Of a DNA stretch of 64,000 bases, positions 27,101 through 34,272 are shown one piece after another (within the stretch, counting starts at the first letter, position 1; each line of letters begins with the position of its first letter). The DNA lies in the NCBI RefSeq assembly GCF_012935695.1, contig NZ_CP052859.1, positions 2,335,001 to 2,399,000 of the forward strand, written 5' to 3'. The notes below the pieces were generated by a model. It was not told the origin of the DNA and searched no databases. It saw only the letters and a program-made list of their open reading frames with translations. A program made the translations under genes and the position numbers. This stretch comes from Pseudomonas sp. ADAK18. Its GTDB lineage: Bacteria; Pseudomonadota; Gammaproteobacteria; Pseudomonadales; Pseudomonadaceae.

Positions 27101-27312
27101 TCATCATGGGCGTGGTGCCTCTGGTGTTCTCCAGCGGTGCCGGTGCCGAGATGCGTCATGCCATGGGCGTGGCGGTGTTCTCCGGGATGATCGGGGTGAC
27201 CTTCTTTGGTCTGCTGCTGACGCCAGTGTTCTACGTACTGATCCGTCGTTTCGTCGAGCGCGGCGAAGCCCGCAAAGCGACCAAGGCCTTGACGCTGGAG
27301 ACACAGCAATGA
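24133..27312 (+). CDS. mexF: MexF, RND permease of MexEF-OprN
   Basis: A 1059-residue HAE1-family RND transporter, close to the usual MexF length of 1062. It opens MNFSQFFISRPIFAAVLSLL and has the proton relay Asp pair in GIVVDDAIVVVENVERN (TM4) and Lys in GLACKNAILIVEFAKD (TM10), with two periplasmic porter/funnel loops. It takes up drugs from the periplasm and inner membrane and works with MexE and OprN. The gene lies 15 bases after mexE and overlaps oprN by four bases. The 569-codon frame on the opposite strand is a shadow. Confidence 0.94.
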   Translation: MNFSQFFISRPIFAAVLSLLILIAGAISLFQLPISEYPEVVPPTVVVRANFPGANPKVIGETVAAPLEQAITGVENMLYMSSQSTADGKITLTITFALGTDLDNAQVQVQNRVTRTQPKLPEEVTRIGITVDKASPDLTMVVHLTSPDKRYDMLYLSNYAILNIKDELARLGGVGDVQLFGMGDYSLRVWLDPNKTASRNLTATDVVTAIREQNRQVAAGALGAPPAPNATSFQLSVNTQGRLVTEEEFENIIIRAGDNGEITRLKDIARVELGSSQYALRSLLNNQPAVAIPIFQRPGSNAIEISNEVRAKMAELKKSFPEGMDFSIVYDPTIFVRGSIEAVVHTLFEALILVVLVVILFLQTWRASIIPLVAVPVSLIGTFAVMHLFGFSLNALSLFGLVLAIGIVVDDAIVVVENVERNIELGLQPFEATKKAMSEVTGPIIATALVLCAVFIPAAFISGLTGQFYKQFALTIAISTVISAFNSLTLSPALAAVLLRSHDAPKDRFSKILDGIFGAWLFRPFNRFFDKASHGYVGTVRRVIRGSGIALFLYAGLMVLTWFGFAHTPTGFVPAQDKQYLVAFAQLPDAASLDRTEDVIKRMSDIALKQPGVESAVAFPGLSINGFTNSPNSGIVFVTLKPFDERKGAGMSAGAIAGALNGKYSDIQEAYMAIFPPPPVQGLGTIGGFRLQVEDRGNLGYDELYKEVQNIITKSRTVPELAGLFTSYTVNVPQVDAAIDREKAKTHGVAISDIFDTLQIYLGSLYANDFNRFGRTYQVNVQAEQQFRLDSEQIGQLKVRNNKGEMIPLATFIKVSDTSGPDRVMHYNGFITAEINGNAAPGYSSGQAQIAIEKLLKDELPNGMTYEWTDLTYQQILSGNTALFVFPLCVLLAFLVLAAQYESWSLPLAVILIVPMTLLSAITGVILSGGDNNIFTQIGLIVLVGLACKNAILIVEFAKDKQQEGLDPLAAVLEACRLRLRPILMTSFAFIMGVVPLVFSSGAGAEMRHAMGVAVFSGMIGVTFFGLLLTPVFYVLIRRFVERGEARKATKALTLETQQ

Positions 27313-28724
27313 GCGTGAAAGTGTTCCTGCCAAGCCTACTGGTACTGGCGCTGAGCGCCTGTGCCGTGGGCCCGGACTATAAAACCCAAACCCCGGAGGC
27401 AGCCAATATCACGGCCGCCGCCGACGCCAAACAGTATGACCATGCAAAGTTCGAAGGCATCTGGTGGCAGCAGTTCGACGACCCAACCCTCAACCAGTTG
27501 GTGACGCAATCCCTGCAAGGCAACCGTGACCTGCGCGTAGCGTTTGCCCGCCTGCGGGCCGCACGAGCGATCCGTGATGACGCCGCCAATGACGTCATGC
27601 CAGTGATCACCAGCCGTGTCAGCAGCGATGTGGGTAAAGGCCAGATCCCTGGCCAGACCACCAAACGCGTCAACAGTGAGCGTTACGACCTGGGCCTCGA
27701 TATGGCCTGGGAAGTGGACTTGTTCGGCCGCATTCGCCGTAACCTGGAAGCCAGTGACGCTGACCAAGAGGCCGCCGAAGCGGACCTCTATCAACTGCAA
27801 GTCACCATGATTGCCGAGTTGGTGGACGCTTACGGTCAACTGCGGGGTGCGCAACTGCGCGAGAAAATCGCCGTGGCTAACCTGAAGAACCAGGAAGATT
27901 CGCGCGGCATTACCGTCAGCCTGCGGGATGCCGGTGTCGGCGATCAGCTTGACGTGGAGCGTGCCGACGCGCGCCTGGCGGCGGTAGAAGCCAGCGTGCC
28001 GCAACTGCAGGCCGAAGAAGTGCGCGAGCGTAACCGCATCGCCACCCTCCTCGGCCAGCGCCCGGACAAATTGACCGTGGACCTGAGCCCGAAAGACCTG
28101 CCGGCGATTGCCAAGGCCTTGCCGATTGGTGATCCGGGGCAACTGCTGCAACGTCGCCCGGACATTCTCAGCGCCGAACGCAAACTGGCCGCTGCCACCG
28201 CGCGGATCGGCGTGGCCAAGGCCGACCTGTTTCCACGGGTCAGCCTCAGCGGCTTCCTCGGCTTTACCGCCGGGCGTGGCTCGCAGATCGGTTCGGCCGC
28301 CGCCAATGCCTGGTCCCTGGGCCCGAGCATTACCTGGGCTGCATTTGACCTGGGCAGCGTGCGGGCGCGTTTGCGTGGCGCCGATGCTGAAGCCGATGGC
28401 GCCCTGGCGACCTACGAGCAGCAAGTATTGCTGGCTCTGGAAGAGTCGGAGAATGCGTTCAGTGATTACGGCAAACGCCAACAGCGCCTGGTCTCGCTGA
28501 TTCGTCAGAGTGAGTCCAGCCGCGCCGCTGCGGACCTGGCCGAGATTCGCTACCGCGAAGGCACCGTGGACTTCCTGGTGCTGCTGGACGCTCAGCGTGA
28601 GCGCTTGGCGGCCGAGGATTCCCAGGCCCAGGCCGAAGTGGATCTGTATCGCGGCATTGTTGCGATCTACAAGGCGTTAGGTGGTGGTTGGCAGCCGGAC
28701 ACCACGGTGGCCAGCGCAAAGTAA
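27309..28724 (+). CDS. oprN: OprN, outer-membrane channel of MexEF-OprN
   Basis: A 471-residue TolC-like lipoprotein (P. aeruginosa OprN is 472). The signal peptide ends with lipobox LALSACAVGPDYK. OEP repeats include DMAWEVDLFGRIRRNLEAS, LLQRRPDILSAERKLAAAT and YREGTVDFLVLLDAQRERL. It is the third gene of the operon, its ATG overlapping the mexF stop. Two consecutive hairpin-plus-T terminators follow within 80 bases. Confidence 0.94.
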   Translation: MSVKVFLPSLLVLALSACAVGPDYKTQTPEAANITAAADAKQYDHAKFEGIWWQQFDDPTLNQLVTQSLQGNRDLRVAFARLRAARAIRDDAANDVMPVITSRVSSDVGKGQIPGQTTKRVNSERYDLGLDMAWEVDLFGRIRRNLEASDADQEAAEADLYQLQVTMIAELVDAYGQLRGAQLREKIAVANLKNQEDSRGITVSLRDAGVGDQLDVERADARLAAVEASVPQLQAEEVRERNRIATLLGQRPDKLTVDLSPKDLPAIAKALPIGDPGQLLQRRPDILSAERKLAAATARIGVAKADLFPRVSLSGFLGFTAGRGSQIGSAAANAWSLGPSITWAAFDLGSVRARLRGADAEADGALATYEQQVLLALEESENAFSDYGKRQQRLVSLIRQSESSRAAADLAEIRYREGTVDFLVLLDAQRERLAAEDSQAQAEVDLYRGIVAIYKALGGGWQPDTTVASAK

Positions 28725-28738
28725 TCTGAAGAGCTCCT

Positions 28739-28800
28739 TTGGTTGGTCGCATCCAACCAATTTTTAGCCCCATGCCTCATTCGGTCGTGGGGCTTTTTTT
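28739..28800 (+). terminator. Tandem intrinsic terminators after oprN
   Basis: First: TTGGTTGG, loop TCGCAT, CCAACCAA, then T5 (28739-28765). Second: AGCCCCA, 15-base loop, TGGGGCT followed by T7-8 (28766-28801). Both have stem and T-run expected of Rho-independent terminators. The second can also act for the AraC gene read from the other strand only if its A-run/T-run pairing allows; the T-run favours the plus strand. Confidence 0.85.
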
Positions 28801-28811
28801 TGCCTGGTGTA

Positions 28812-29828
28812 TCAGTTGGCTTCGTTGAGAATCAAGCTGCGGTAATGCCCCGGATTGGACCCCGACCACTTGCGAAAGGCCTTGTAGAACGAGCTTACAT
28901 CGGCAAATCCCAGGCGGGTGGCGATGTCGGCAAAGCTGATATCGGCCTCGGCCAACCAGACGACGGCCAGTTCTTTACGCACACTGTCCTTGAGCCCCTG
29001 ATAAGTCTGGCCTTCTTCCGCCAGGCGACGGCGCAAGGTGGACGCCGACATGCACAGGCGGGTGGCCAGGCTCTCGGTTTCGGGCCAGGTGTCGGCAGGC
29101 ATCTTGCGCAGATCGTTCTTGATGCCCATGGCCAGGCTGTCGGGGTCGCGGTATTTAACCAGGATGTTAGCCGGCGCACGAGCCAGGAAGCGCTTGAGTT
29201 CTTCGGCGCTGCGCTTGATCGGCAAGTCGAGGCAGTCAGCGGAAAAAATCATCCGCGTGCGTGGCCGATCAAAGCGCAGGTTGTCGGAGAACATCACCTG
29301 GTAATCGTCACAGAACGGCGGCGGCGGGCAGCGCAGCTCAATGGCGAGGATCGGGATGCGCCTGCCTACCAGCCAGCACGCCACACCGTGGACGATCATC
29401 CAATAGGTAAAGTAGGTAAACGCCCGCTTGGGCTCCGGATCGGGTTCCAGCAGCACGATCTCCGCCAGACTTTGCTGGCGCACCAACTGGGCAGGCAAGT
29501 GGTCAAGCATCAACGACAGGAAGCCCAGGCCGGTCTCCAGGCCAGCCCCAAGGCCAATCTGCGCCATGGTCGCGCGGCAGAGGAATTCCAGGCTGCCGGA
29601 CTTGAGTTTGCGCGGGTCCATGCCGAAAAACTCATCGTCCATGCGCCGTGCCAGCAAGCGCCATAGCCGTGCATAAGCCATGGCCGGGACGCGGGCAGCC
29701 GGCCGTTCCAGCAGCGCCGGATCAATTCCGACTTTGTTCAGGACTTCATAGGTCGCCGCACCTGGGGCACAGCTCTGTAGCAGGGCTTCGCGGACCAGAT
29801 GGATGGAGATGGTGTCTTTTTCCGCCAT
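28812..29828 (-). CDS. AraC-family regulator with arabinose-binding-like domain (OruR-type)
   Basis: A 338-residue regulator. The N-terminal two thirds match the AraC-associated ligand domain found in OruR/ArgR-like pseudomonad regulators (RLWRLLARRMDDEFFGMDPR, GSLEFLCRATMAQIGLG). The C-terminal double helix-turn-helix includes MSASTLRRRLAEEGQTYQGL and IATRLGFADVSSFYKAFRKW. The start at 29828 (MAEKDTISIHLVREALL) fits family length; an upstream ATG at 29897 is unlikely. Its target is unknown. It is divergent from the iron operon efeUOBM, but that operon has its own Fur box, so a regulatory link is only possible. Confidence 0.87.
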   Translation of the reverse strand: MAEKDTISIHLVREALLQSCAPGAATYEVLNKVGIDPALLERPAARVPAMAYARLWRLLARRMDDEFFGMDPRKLKSGSLEFLCRATMAQIGLGAGLETGLGFLSLMLDHLPAQLVRQQSLAEIVLLEPDPEPKRAFTYFTYWMIVHGVACWLVGRRIPILAIELRCPPPPFCDDYQVMFSDNLRFDRPRTRMIFSADCLDLPIKRSAEELKRFLARAPANILVKYRDPDSLAMGIKNDLRKMPADTWPETESLATRLCMSASTLRRRLAEEGQTYQGLKDSVRKELAVVWLAEADISFADIATRLGFADVSSFYKAFRKWSGSNPGHYRSLILNEAN

Positions 29829-29937
29829 GACGTGTGAGGTAACCCGGTTGTGCTGGAGATGTCGGCCATCATAGTGGGCGCAACGCCTCACCACCACCGT
29901 TCAGCCGCCGTTCAGTAAACGTCAATAATAGCTGTTT

Positions 29938-29956
29938 AGTAATGAGTATCATTATG
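29938..29956 (+). promoter_or_regulatory. Fur box upstream of efeU
   Basis: AGTAATGAGTATCATTATG matches the 19-base Fur consensus (GATAATGATAATCATTATC) at 14 positions and contains a perfect TAATGA-GTA-TCATTA palindrome. It ends 40 bases before the efeU start, as expected for iron repression. Confidence 0.8.
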
Positions 29957-29996
29957 TTACAAATTAGCATCCTATCTAATTACGATTCGGTGCCGA

Positions 29997-30845
29997 ATGC
30001 TTGTTCCATTTCTAATCATGCTGCGCGAAGGGATTGAAGCGGCACTGATCGTTGGCATTATCGCCAGTTACTTGAAGCAGACAGGCCGTGGCCAGTGGAT
30101 GCCAGCCGTATGGATCGGCGTGTTTCTCGCGGCCGCGCTGGCGTTGCTGGTCGGTGGTGGCCTGGAATTGATGAGTGCGGAGTTTCCGCAAAAGCAGCAG
30201 GAACTGTTTGAAGGTCTCGTGGGCCTGGTCGCCGTGGGCATTCTCAGTTCCATGGTGTTCTGGATGCGCAAAGTCGCGCGCTCCATCAAGCATTCCCTGC
30301 ATCAATCCCTCGATCATGCGCTGACCGGCTCCAAACACCAGGTCACGGCCTTGATCGCCATGGTGTTTTTCGCGGTGGCCCGGGAAGGCCTGGAAACGGT
30401 GTTCTTCCTGCTCGCGGTGTTCCAGCAGAGCGAAGGCCCGGCCGCGCCCATCGGCGCCCTGCTCGGCCTGATCCTGGCGATCATCGTCGGCTTCCTGATC
30501 TATACCGGCAGCATGCGCCTGAACCTCGGTGCGTTCTTCCGCTGGACCGGCCTGTTCATTCTGGTAGTGGCCGCCGGCATCCTCGCCAACTCGGTGCAGG
30601 CGCTGCATGAAGCCGGGGTCTGGAATCACCTGCAAACCGTCTTGTTCGACTTTAGCGCCAGCCTGCCCATGGATGGCCCGCTGGGCTCCGTGCTGGCCGG
30701 GATGTTCGGTTATCAGGATGCGCCGACAGTCAGTACGTTGGGTGCCTACCTGATCTACCTGGTGGTAGCCCTGGTGATGTTCTTCCTGCCAGCGGCACCT
30801 GCCAAACCGGCCGCCAGTAGCACTTCTTCCGTTTCCAGCCAGTAA
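29997..30845 (+). CDS. efeU: EfeU/FTR1-family iron permease
   Basis: A 282-residue membrane protein with about seven hydrophobic helices. It has the two paired REGxE motifs of FTR1/EfeU: LREGIEAALIVG near residue 10 and AREGLETVFFLL near 130, whose Glu residues bind iron during transport. It moves iron across the inner membrane after oxidation by periplasmic partners. First gene of efeU-efeO-efeB-efeM; efeO starts ten bases after its stop. The ATG at 29997 is followed by an ATG at 30018 (MLREGIE); neither has a strong ribosome site. A Fur box lies 40 bases upstream. Confidence 0.93.
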   Translation: MLVPFLIMLREGIEAALIVGIIASYLKQTGRGQWMPAVWIGVFLAAALALLVGGGLELMSAEFPQKQQELFEGLVGLVAVGILSSMVFWMRKVARSIKHSLHQSLDHALTGSKHQVTALIAMVFFAVAREGLETVFFLLAVFQQSEGPAAPIGALLGLILAIIVGFLIYTGSMRLNLGAFFRWTGLFILVVAAGILANSVQALHEAGVWNHLQTVLFDFSASLPMDGPLGSVLAGMFGYQDAPTVSTLGAYLIYLVVALVMFFLPAAPAKPAASSTSSVSSQ

Positions 30846-30855
30846 GGACCGTCTC

Positions 30856-32058
30856 TTGTCCAGCCAATCCCCTCAACCCGCCTCGCCTCCCCGTGCCCTG
30901 CGCTGGGCGGTGGCCGGCTCGGTGGTCGTGATGATCGCCGCCGGTGGCCTGTTCTACTATGCCTCGCAACTGGCCGCTGCCAAGCGCCAGGTTAACCACA
31001 ACGAAATCGCTGTGACCATCCACGCCCATAGCTGCGAACCCAACGCGCTGACCGTCCCGGCAGGCCGTGCCAGCTTTCGTATCATCAACCGCTCGGACCG
31101 GGCGGTGGAGTGGGAAATCCTCGACGGTGTGCTGGTGGTCGAGGAGCGGGAAAACATCGCTCCAGGCCTGAGCCAGGTGATCAACGCCAACCTGTTGCCG
31201 GGCGATTACGCGATCACCTGCGGCCTGCTGAGCAACCCGCGTGGCACCTTGCATGTGACACCAACCGCCGAGTCGGACGCCCAAGCCAAGGCCAAGCCAT
31301 CAATGGTGGCCTTTATCGGGCCGCTGTCTGAGTTCCGCGTTTACCTGAGCAGCCAGGGCGGCGCACTGATCAAAGCCGTCAGCGCCCTCGATCAAGCCAT
31401 CGAAGCCGGTGACCTGAACCAGGCTCAGGCGCTCTATGTACCGGCCCGCGAGGCTTATCAGCGCCTGGCACCTGCCTCGCAACGCCTGGCGGAACTGGAT
31501 AACGCCATCAACGCCCGTGCCGATTACTTCGAAAAGCGCGAGCAGGACCCGGCGTTCAGCGGTTTCCACCGCATTGAATACGCACTGTTCCAACAACGTA
31601 GCACTGACAACCTGACGCCGATTGCCCAGCGTTTGCTGAGCGACGTCACCCACCTCAAGCAGCAGTTGCTGGCCCAGTCACTGCCACCGGAACAACTGGT
31701 GAGCATTCTGGTGCGCAACCTCAACAGCCTGGCCGACGTTCGCGCCGCCAGCGGCGAAGAGGAGCGCTACAGCCATATCGATCTCAACGGTTTTGCCGCC
31801 AATCTGGATGTCTCCCGCAAGGTGGTCGACCTGATGCGGCCGCTGCTGACCAAATCAGCCGCGGACCTGCTGCCCGGGATCGACAGCGCCCTTACCGCCT
31901 TCGACGCCGAACTCAATGGCTTGAAAGTCGGTAATGGCTACAGCACGTATGACAGCGTCACCGTCGATCAGCGCAAGCAGATCGCCGACAAGGCCAAGGC
32001 TCTGGCCGTTGCACTCGATGGAATCGATCCGGCCCTTGGCCTCTCCGGCCTACAGTGA
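30856..32058 (+). CDS. efeO: EfeO, cupredoxin + M75 iron-uptake protein (TTG start)
   Basis: A 400-residue periplasmic or membrane-anchored component of the ferrous-iron system. A hydrophobic segment (AVAGSVVVMIAAGGLFYYA, about residues 15-33) is followed by a cupredoxin-like domain (residues about 45-135, with HAHSCEPNALTVPAG and TCGLLSNPRG) and an M75/imelysin-like domain with the GFHRIEYALF metal motif. It delivers iron to EfeU. The start codon is TTG: AAGGA lies seven bases upstream and no ATG or GTG fits before the signal segment. Second gene of the operon. Confidence 0.92.
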   Translation: MSSQSPQPASPPRALRWAVAGSVVVMIAAGGLFYYASQLAAAKRQVNHNEIAVTIHAHSCEPNALTVPAGRASFRIINRSDRAVEWEILDGVLVVEERENIAPGLSQVINANLLPGDYAITCGLLSNPRGTLHVTPTAESDAQAKAKPSMVAFIGPLSEFRVYLSSQGGALIKAVSALDQAIEAGDLNQAQALYVPAREAYQRLAPASQRLAELDNAINARADYFEKREQDPAFSGFHRIEYALFQQRSTDNLTPIAQRLLSDVTHLKQQLLAQSLPPEQLVSILVRNLNSLADVRAASGEEERYSHIDLNGFAANLDVSRKVVDLMRPLLTKSAADLLPGIDSALTAFDAELNGLKVGNGYSTYDSVTVDQRKQIADKAKALAVALDGIDPALGLSGLQ

Positions 32059-32071
32059 AGACCCCAGTTAA

Positions 32072-33382
32072 ATGAGTGATTCAGATCAGTGCTCCTTCAA
32101 CCCCCAGCGTCGTCGCGTATTGCTGGGCATGGCCGCCACCGGTGCGGCCATTGCCGGCAGCAGCCTGAGCTGCCCGGCAATGGCCGCAGGCGCCGCCCAA
32201 GTCACTACCGCGCCGAGCAGTGAAAAGACTCAGGACCACCACGACTTCCACGGCAAGCATCAGACCGGCATCGTCACCCCGCGCCCCGCGTGCGGCATGC
32301 TCGTTTCCTTCGATGTGCTGGCCAGTGACCGCGAGGACCTTACGCGGTTGTTCCGTACCCTGAACGAGCGGATCAGCTTCTTGATGACCGGAGGCACCGT
32401 ACCGCAAGTCGATCCGAAACTGCCGCCTACCGACTCAGGGATCCTCGGGCCGGTGGTGACGCCGGATAACCTGACCATCACCGTCTCGGTAGGCGAGTCG
32501 TTGTTTGATGAGCGCTTCGGCCTGACCAGCGCCAAGCCCAAGCGCTTGATCCGTATGGTCGGCTTCCCCAACGATGCCCTGGAACCGGCCCAGTGCCACG
32601 GCGACTTGAGCCTGCAGTTCAGCTCCAACACCCCGGATACCAACATTCACGCCCTGCGCGACATCGTGAAAAACCTGCCGGACCTGCTGCTGGTGCGCTG
32701 GAAACAGGAAGGTAGCGTACCGCCTCAGGCCCCCGCCCGCCCCGGCACGCCGGCACAAAGTGCGCGCAACTTTCTCGGTTTTCGTGACGGCTCGGCCAAC
32801 CCCGACTCCAACGACAACAAGACCATGGACCAGATTGTCTGGGTCCAGCCCGGCAGCGACGAACCCTCCTGGGCGGCCAATGGCAGCTACCAGGCCGTGC
32901 GGATCATTCGCAATTTTGTCGAGCGCTGGGACCGCACCCCATTGCAGGAGCAAGAAAGCATCATTGGTCGGATCAAGGCCAGTGGCGCGCCCATGGACGG
33001 TCAGAAAGAAACCCAGGTCCCTGATTACAGCAAGGACCCGGAAGGCAAGTTGACCAAGCTCGATGCCCATATCCGCCTGGCCAACCCGCGTACCCACGAG
33101 ACCCAGGCCAACCTGATCCTGCGCCGGCCGTTCAACTACTCCAATGGCGTCAACAAAAACGGTCAGTTGGACATGGGGCTGTTGTTCATCTGCTACCAGG
33201 CAGACCTGGAGAAAGGTTTTATCAGCGTACAAACCAGGCTTAACGGCGAGCCTCTGGAGGAATACCTGAAGCCGGTCGGAGGCGGTTACTTCTTCACCCT
33301 GCCGGGCGTTACCGGGCCCCAGGATTTCATTGGGCGCACGTTGCTGGATGCCACGCACCCGCAAACCACTGCCAATACCTAA
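32072..33382 (+). CDS. efeB: EfeB, Tat-exported DyP-type haem peroxidase
   Basis: A 436-residue deferrochelatase/peroxidase. The Tat signal is NPQRRRVLLGMAATGAAIAG (residues 10-29), so it is exported folded with haem. The DyP motif GFRDGSANPD (catalytic Asp) is present, and the proximal His is probably in LDAHIRLANPRTHE. It oxidises Fe(II) or assists iron release for EfeU. It starts 13 bases after efeO and precedes efeM by 26 bases. Length agrees with E. coli EfeB (423). Confidence 0.93.
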   Translation: MSDSDQCSFNPQRRRVLLGMAATGAAIAGSSLSCPAMAAGAAQVTTAPSSEKTQDHHDFHGKHQTGIVTPRPACGMLVSFDVLASDREDLTRLFRTLNERISFLMTGGTVPQVDPKLPPTDSGILGPVVTPDNLTITVSVGESLFDERFGLTSAKPKRLIRMVGFPNDALEPAQCHGDLSLQFSSNTPDTNIHALRDIVKNLPDLLLVRWKQEGSVPPQAPARPGTPAQSARNFLGFRDGSANPDSNDNKTMDQIVWVQPGSDEPSWAANGSYQAVRIIRNFVERWDRTPLQEQESIIGRIKASGAPMDGQKETQVPDYSKDPEGKLTKLDAHIRLANPRTHETQANLILRRPFNYSNGVNKNGQLDMGLLFICYQADLEKGFISVQTRLNGEPLEEYLKPVGGGYFFTLPGVTGPQDFIGRTLLDATHPQTTANT

Positions 33383-33408
33383 AACAAACCCACAGCGGAA
33401 ACCGTCCC

Positions 33409-34227
33409 ATGAAAAAGTCGTCTCTCGCGTTGTCGTTGTTAATGACCTTATCTCCGCTGGCGGCCTTTGCCGCTACGGCACCACTGGACCTGGTTGGCCC
33501 GGTGTCGGACTACAAAATCTACGTCACCGAAGAAATCGGTGAATTGGTAACCCAGACTCAGGCGTTCACCGACGCCGTAAAAAAAGGCGATCTGGCGACT
33601 GCCAAGAAGCTCTACGCACCGACTCGCGTCCACTATGAATCCATCGAGCCGATCGCCGAGTTGTTCAGCGACCTCGACGCCTCTATCGACTCCCGAGTCG
33701 ACGACCACGAGAAAGGCGTAGAAGCCGAAGACTTCACAGGCTTCCACCGTATCGAATATGCGTTGTTCTCCAAGAACACTACCGAAGGCCTGGGCGCCCT
33801 GGCTGACAAACTGAACAGCGACGTCAAGGACCTGAAGACCCGCGTCGACGGCCTGACCTTCCCGCCAGAAAAAGTCGTCGGCGGTGCCGCCGCATTGTTG
33901 GAAGAAGTTGCTGCCACCAAAATCTCGGGTGAAGAAGACCGCTATAGCCACACTGACCTGTATGACTTCCAGGGCAACATCGACGGCGCGAAGAAAATCG
34001 TCGACCTGTTCCGGCCGCAGATCGAGAAGCAAGACAAGGCGTTTGTCGCCAAAGTCGACAAGAACTTCGCCGCCGTGGACAAGATCCTGGCCAAGTACAA
34101 GACCAAGGATGGTGGTTTTGAAACCTACGACAAGGTCAAGGAAAACGACCGCAAAGCGCTGGTCGGCCCGGTCACTACCCTGGCCGAAGACCTGTCGACC
34201 CTGCGCGGCAAGCTTGGCCTGAACTGA
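33409..34227 (+). CDS. efeM: EfeM, second M75 (imelysin-like) periplasmic protein
   Basis: A 272-residue protein with a cleavable signal peptide (MKKSSLALSLLMTLSPLAAFA) and one M75 domain holding GFHRIEYALF, the same metal motif as EfeO but without the cupredoxin domain. This is the architecture called EfeM (Algp7-like). The operon therefore encodes both a full EfeO and a short EfeM, which may share or divide iron capture. A nine-base stem hairpin follows the stop. Confidence 0.88.
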   Translation: MKKSSLALSLLMTLSPLAAFAATAPLDLVGPVSDYKIYVTEEIGELVTQTQAFTDAVKKGDLATAKKLYAPTRVHYESIEPIAELFSDLDASIDSRVDDHEKGVEAEDFTGFHRIEYALFSKNTTEGLGALADKLNSDVKDLKTRVDGLTFPPEKVVGGAAALLEEVAATKISGEEDRYSHTDLYDFQGNIDGAKKIVDLFRPQIEKQDKAFVAKVDKNFAAVDKILAKYKTKDGGFETYDKVKENDRKALVGPVTTLAEDLSTLRGKLGLN

Positions 34228-34236
34228 GGCTGGAGT

Positions 34237-34260
34237 GCTCGCCCGAACAACCGGGCGAGC
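34237..34260 (+). terminator. Hairpin after efe operon
   Basis: GCTCGCCCG, six bases, CGGGCGAGC: perfect nine-base GC-rich stem starting ten bases after the efeM stop, between convergent genes. No T-run follows, so intrinsic termination would be weak. Confidence 0.6.
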
Positions 34261-34272
34261 GACGGGAACACC

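Noticed and set aside
25624..27333. 569-codon open frame on the minus strand opposite mexF
   Set aside because: Composition shadow of mexF, rich in His, Gln and Arg, with no recognisable family.
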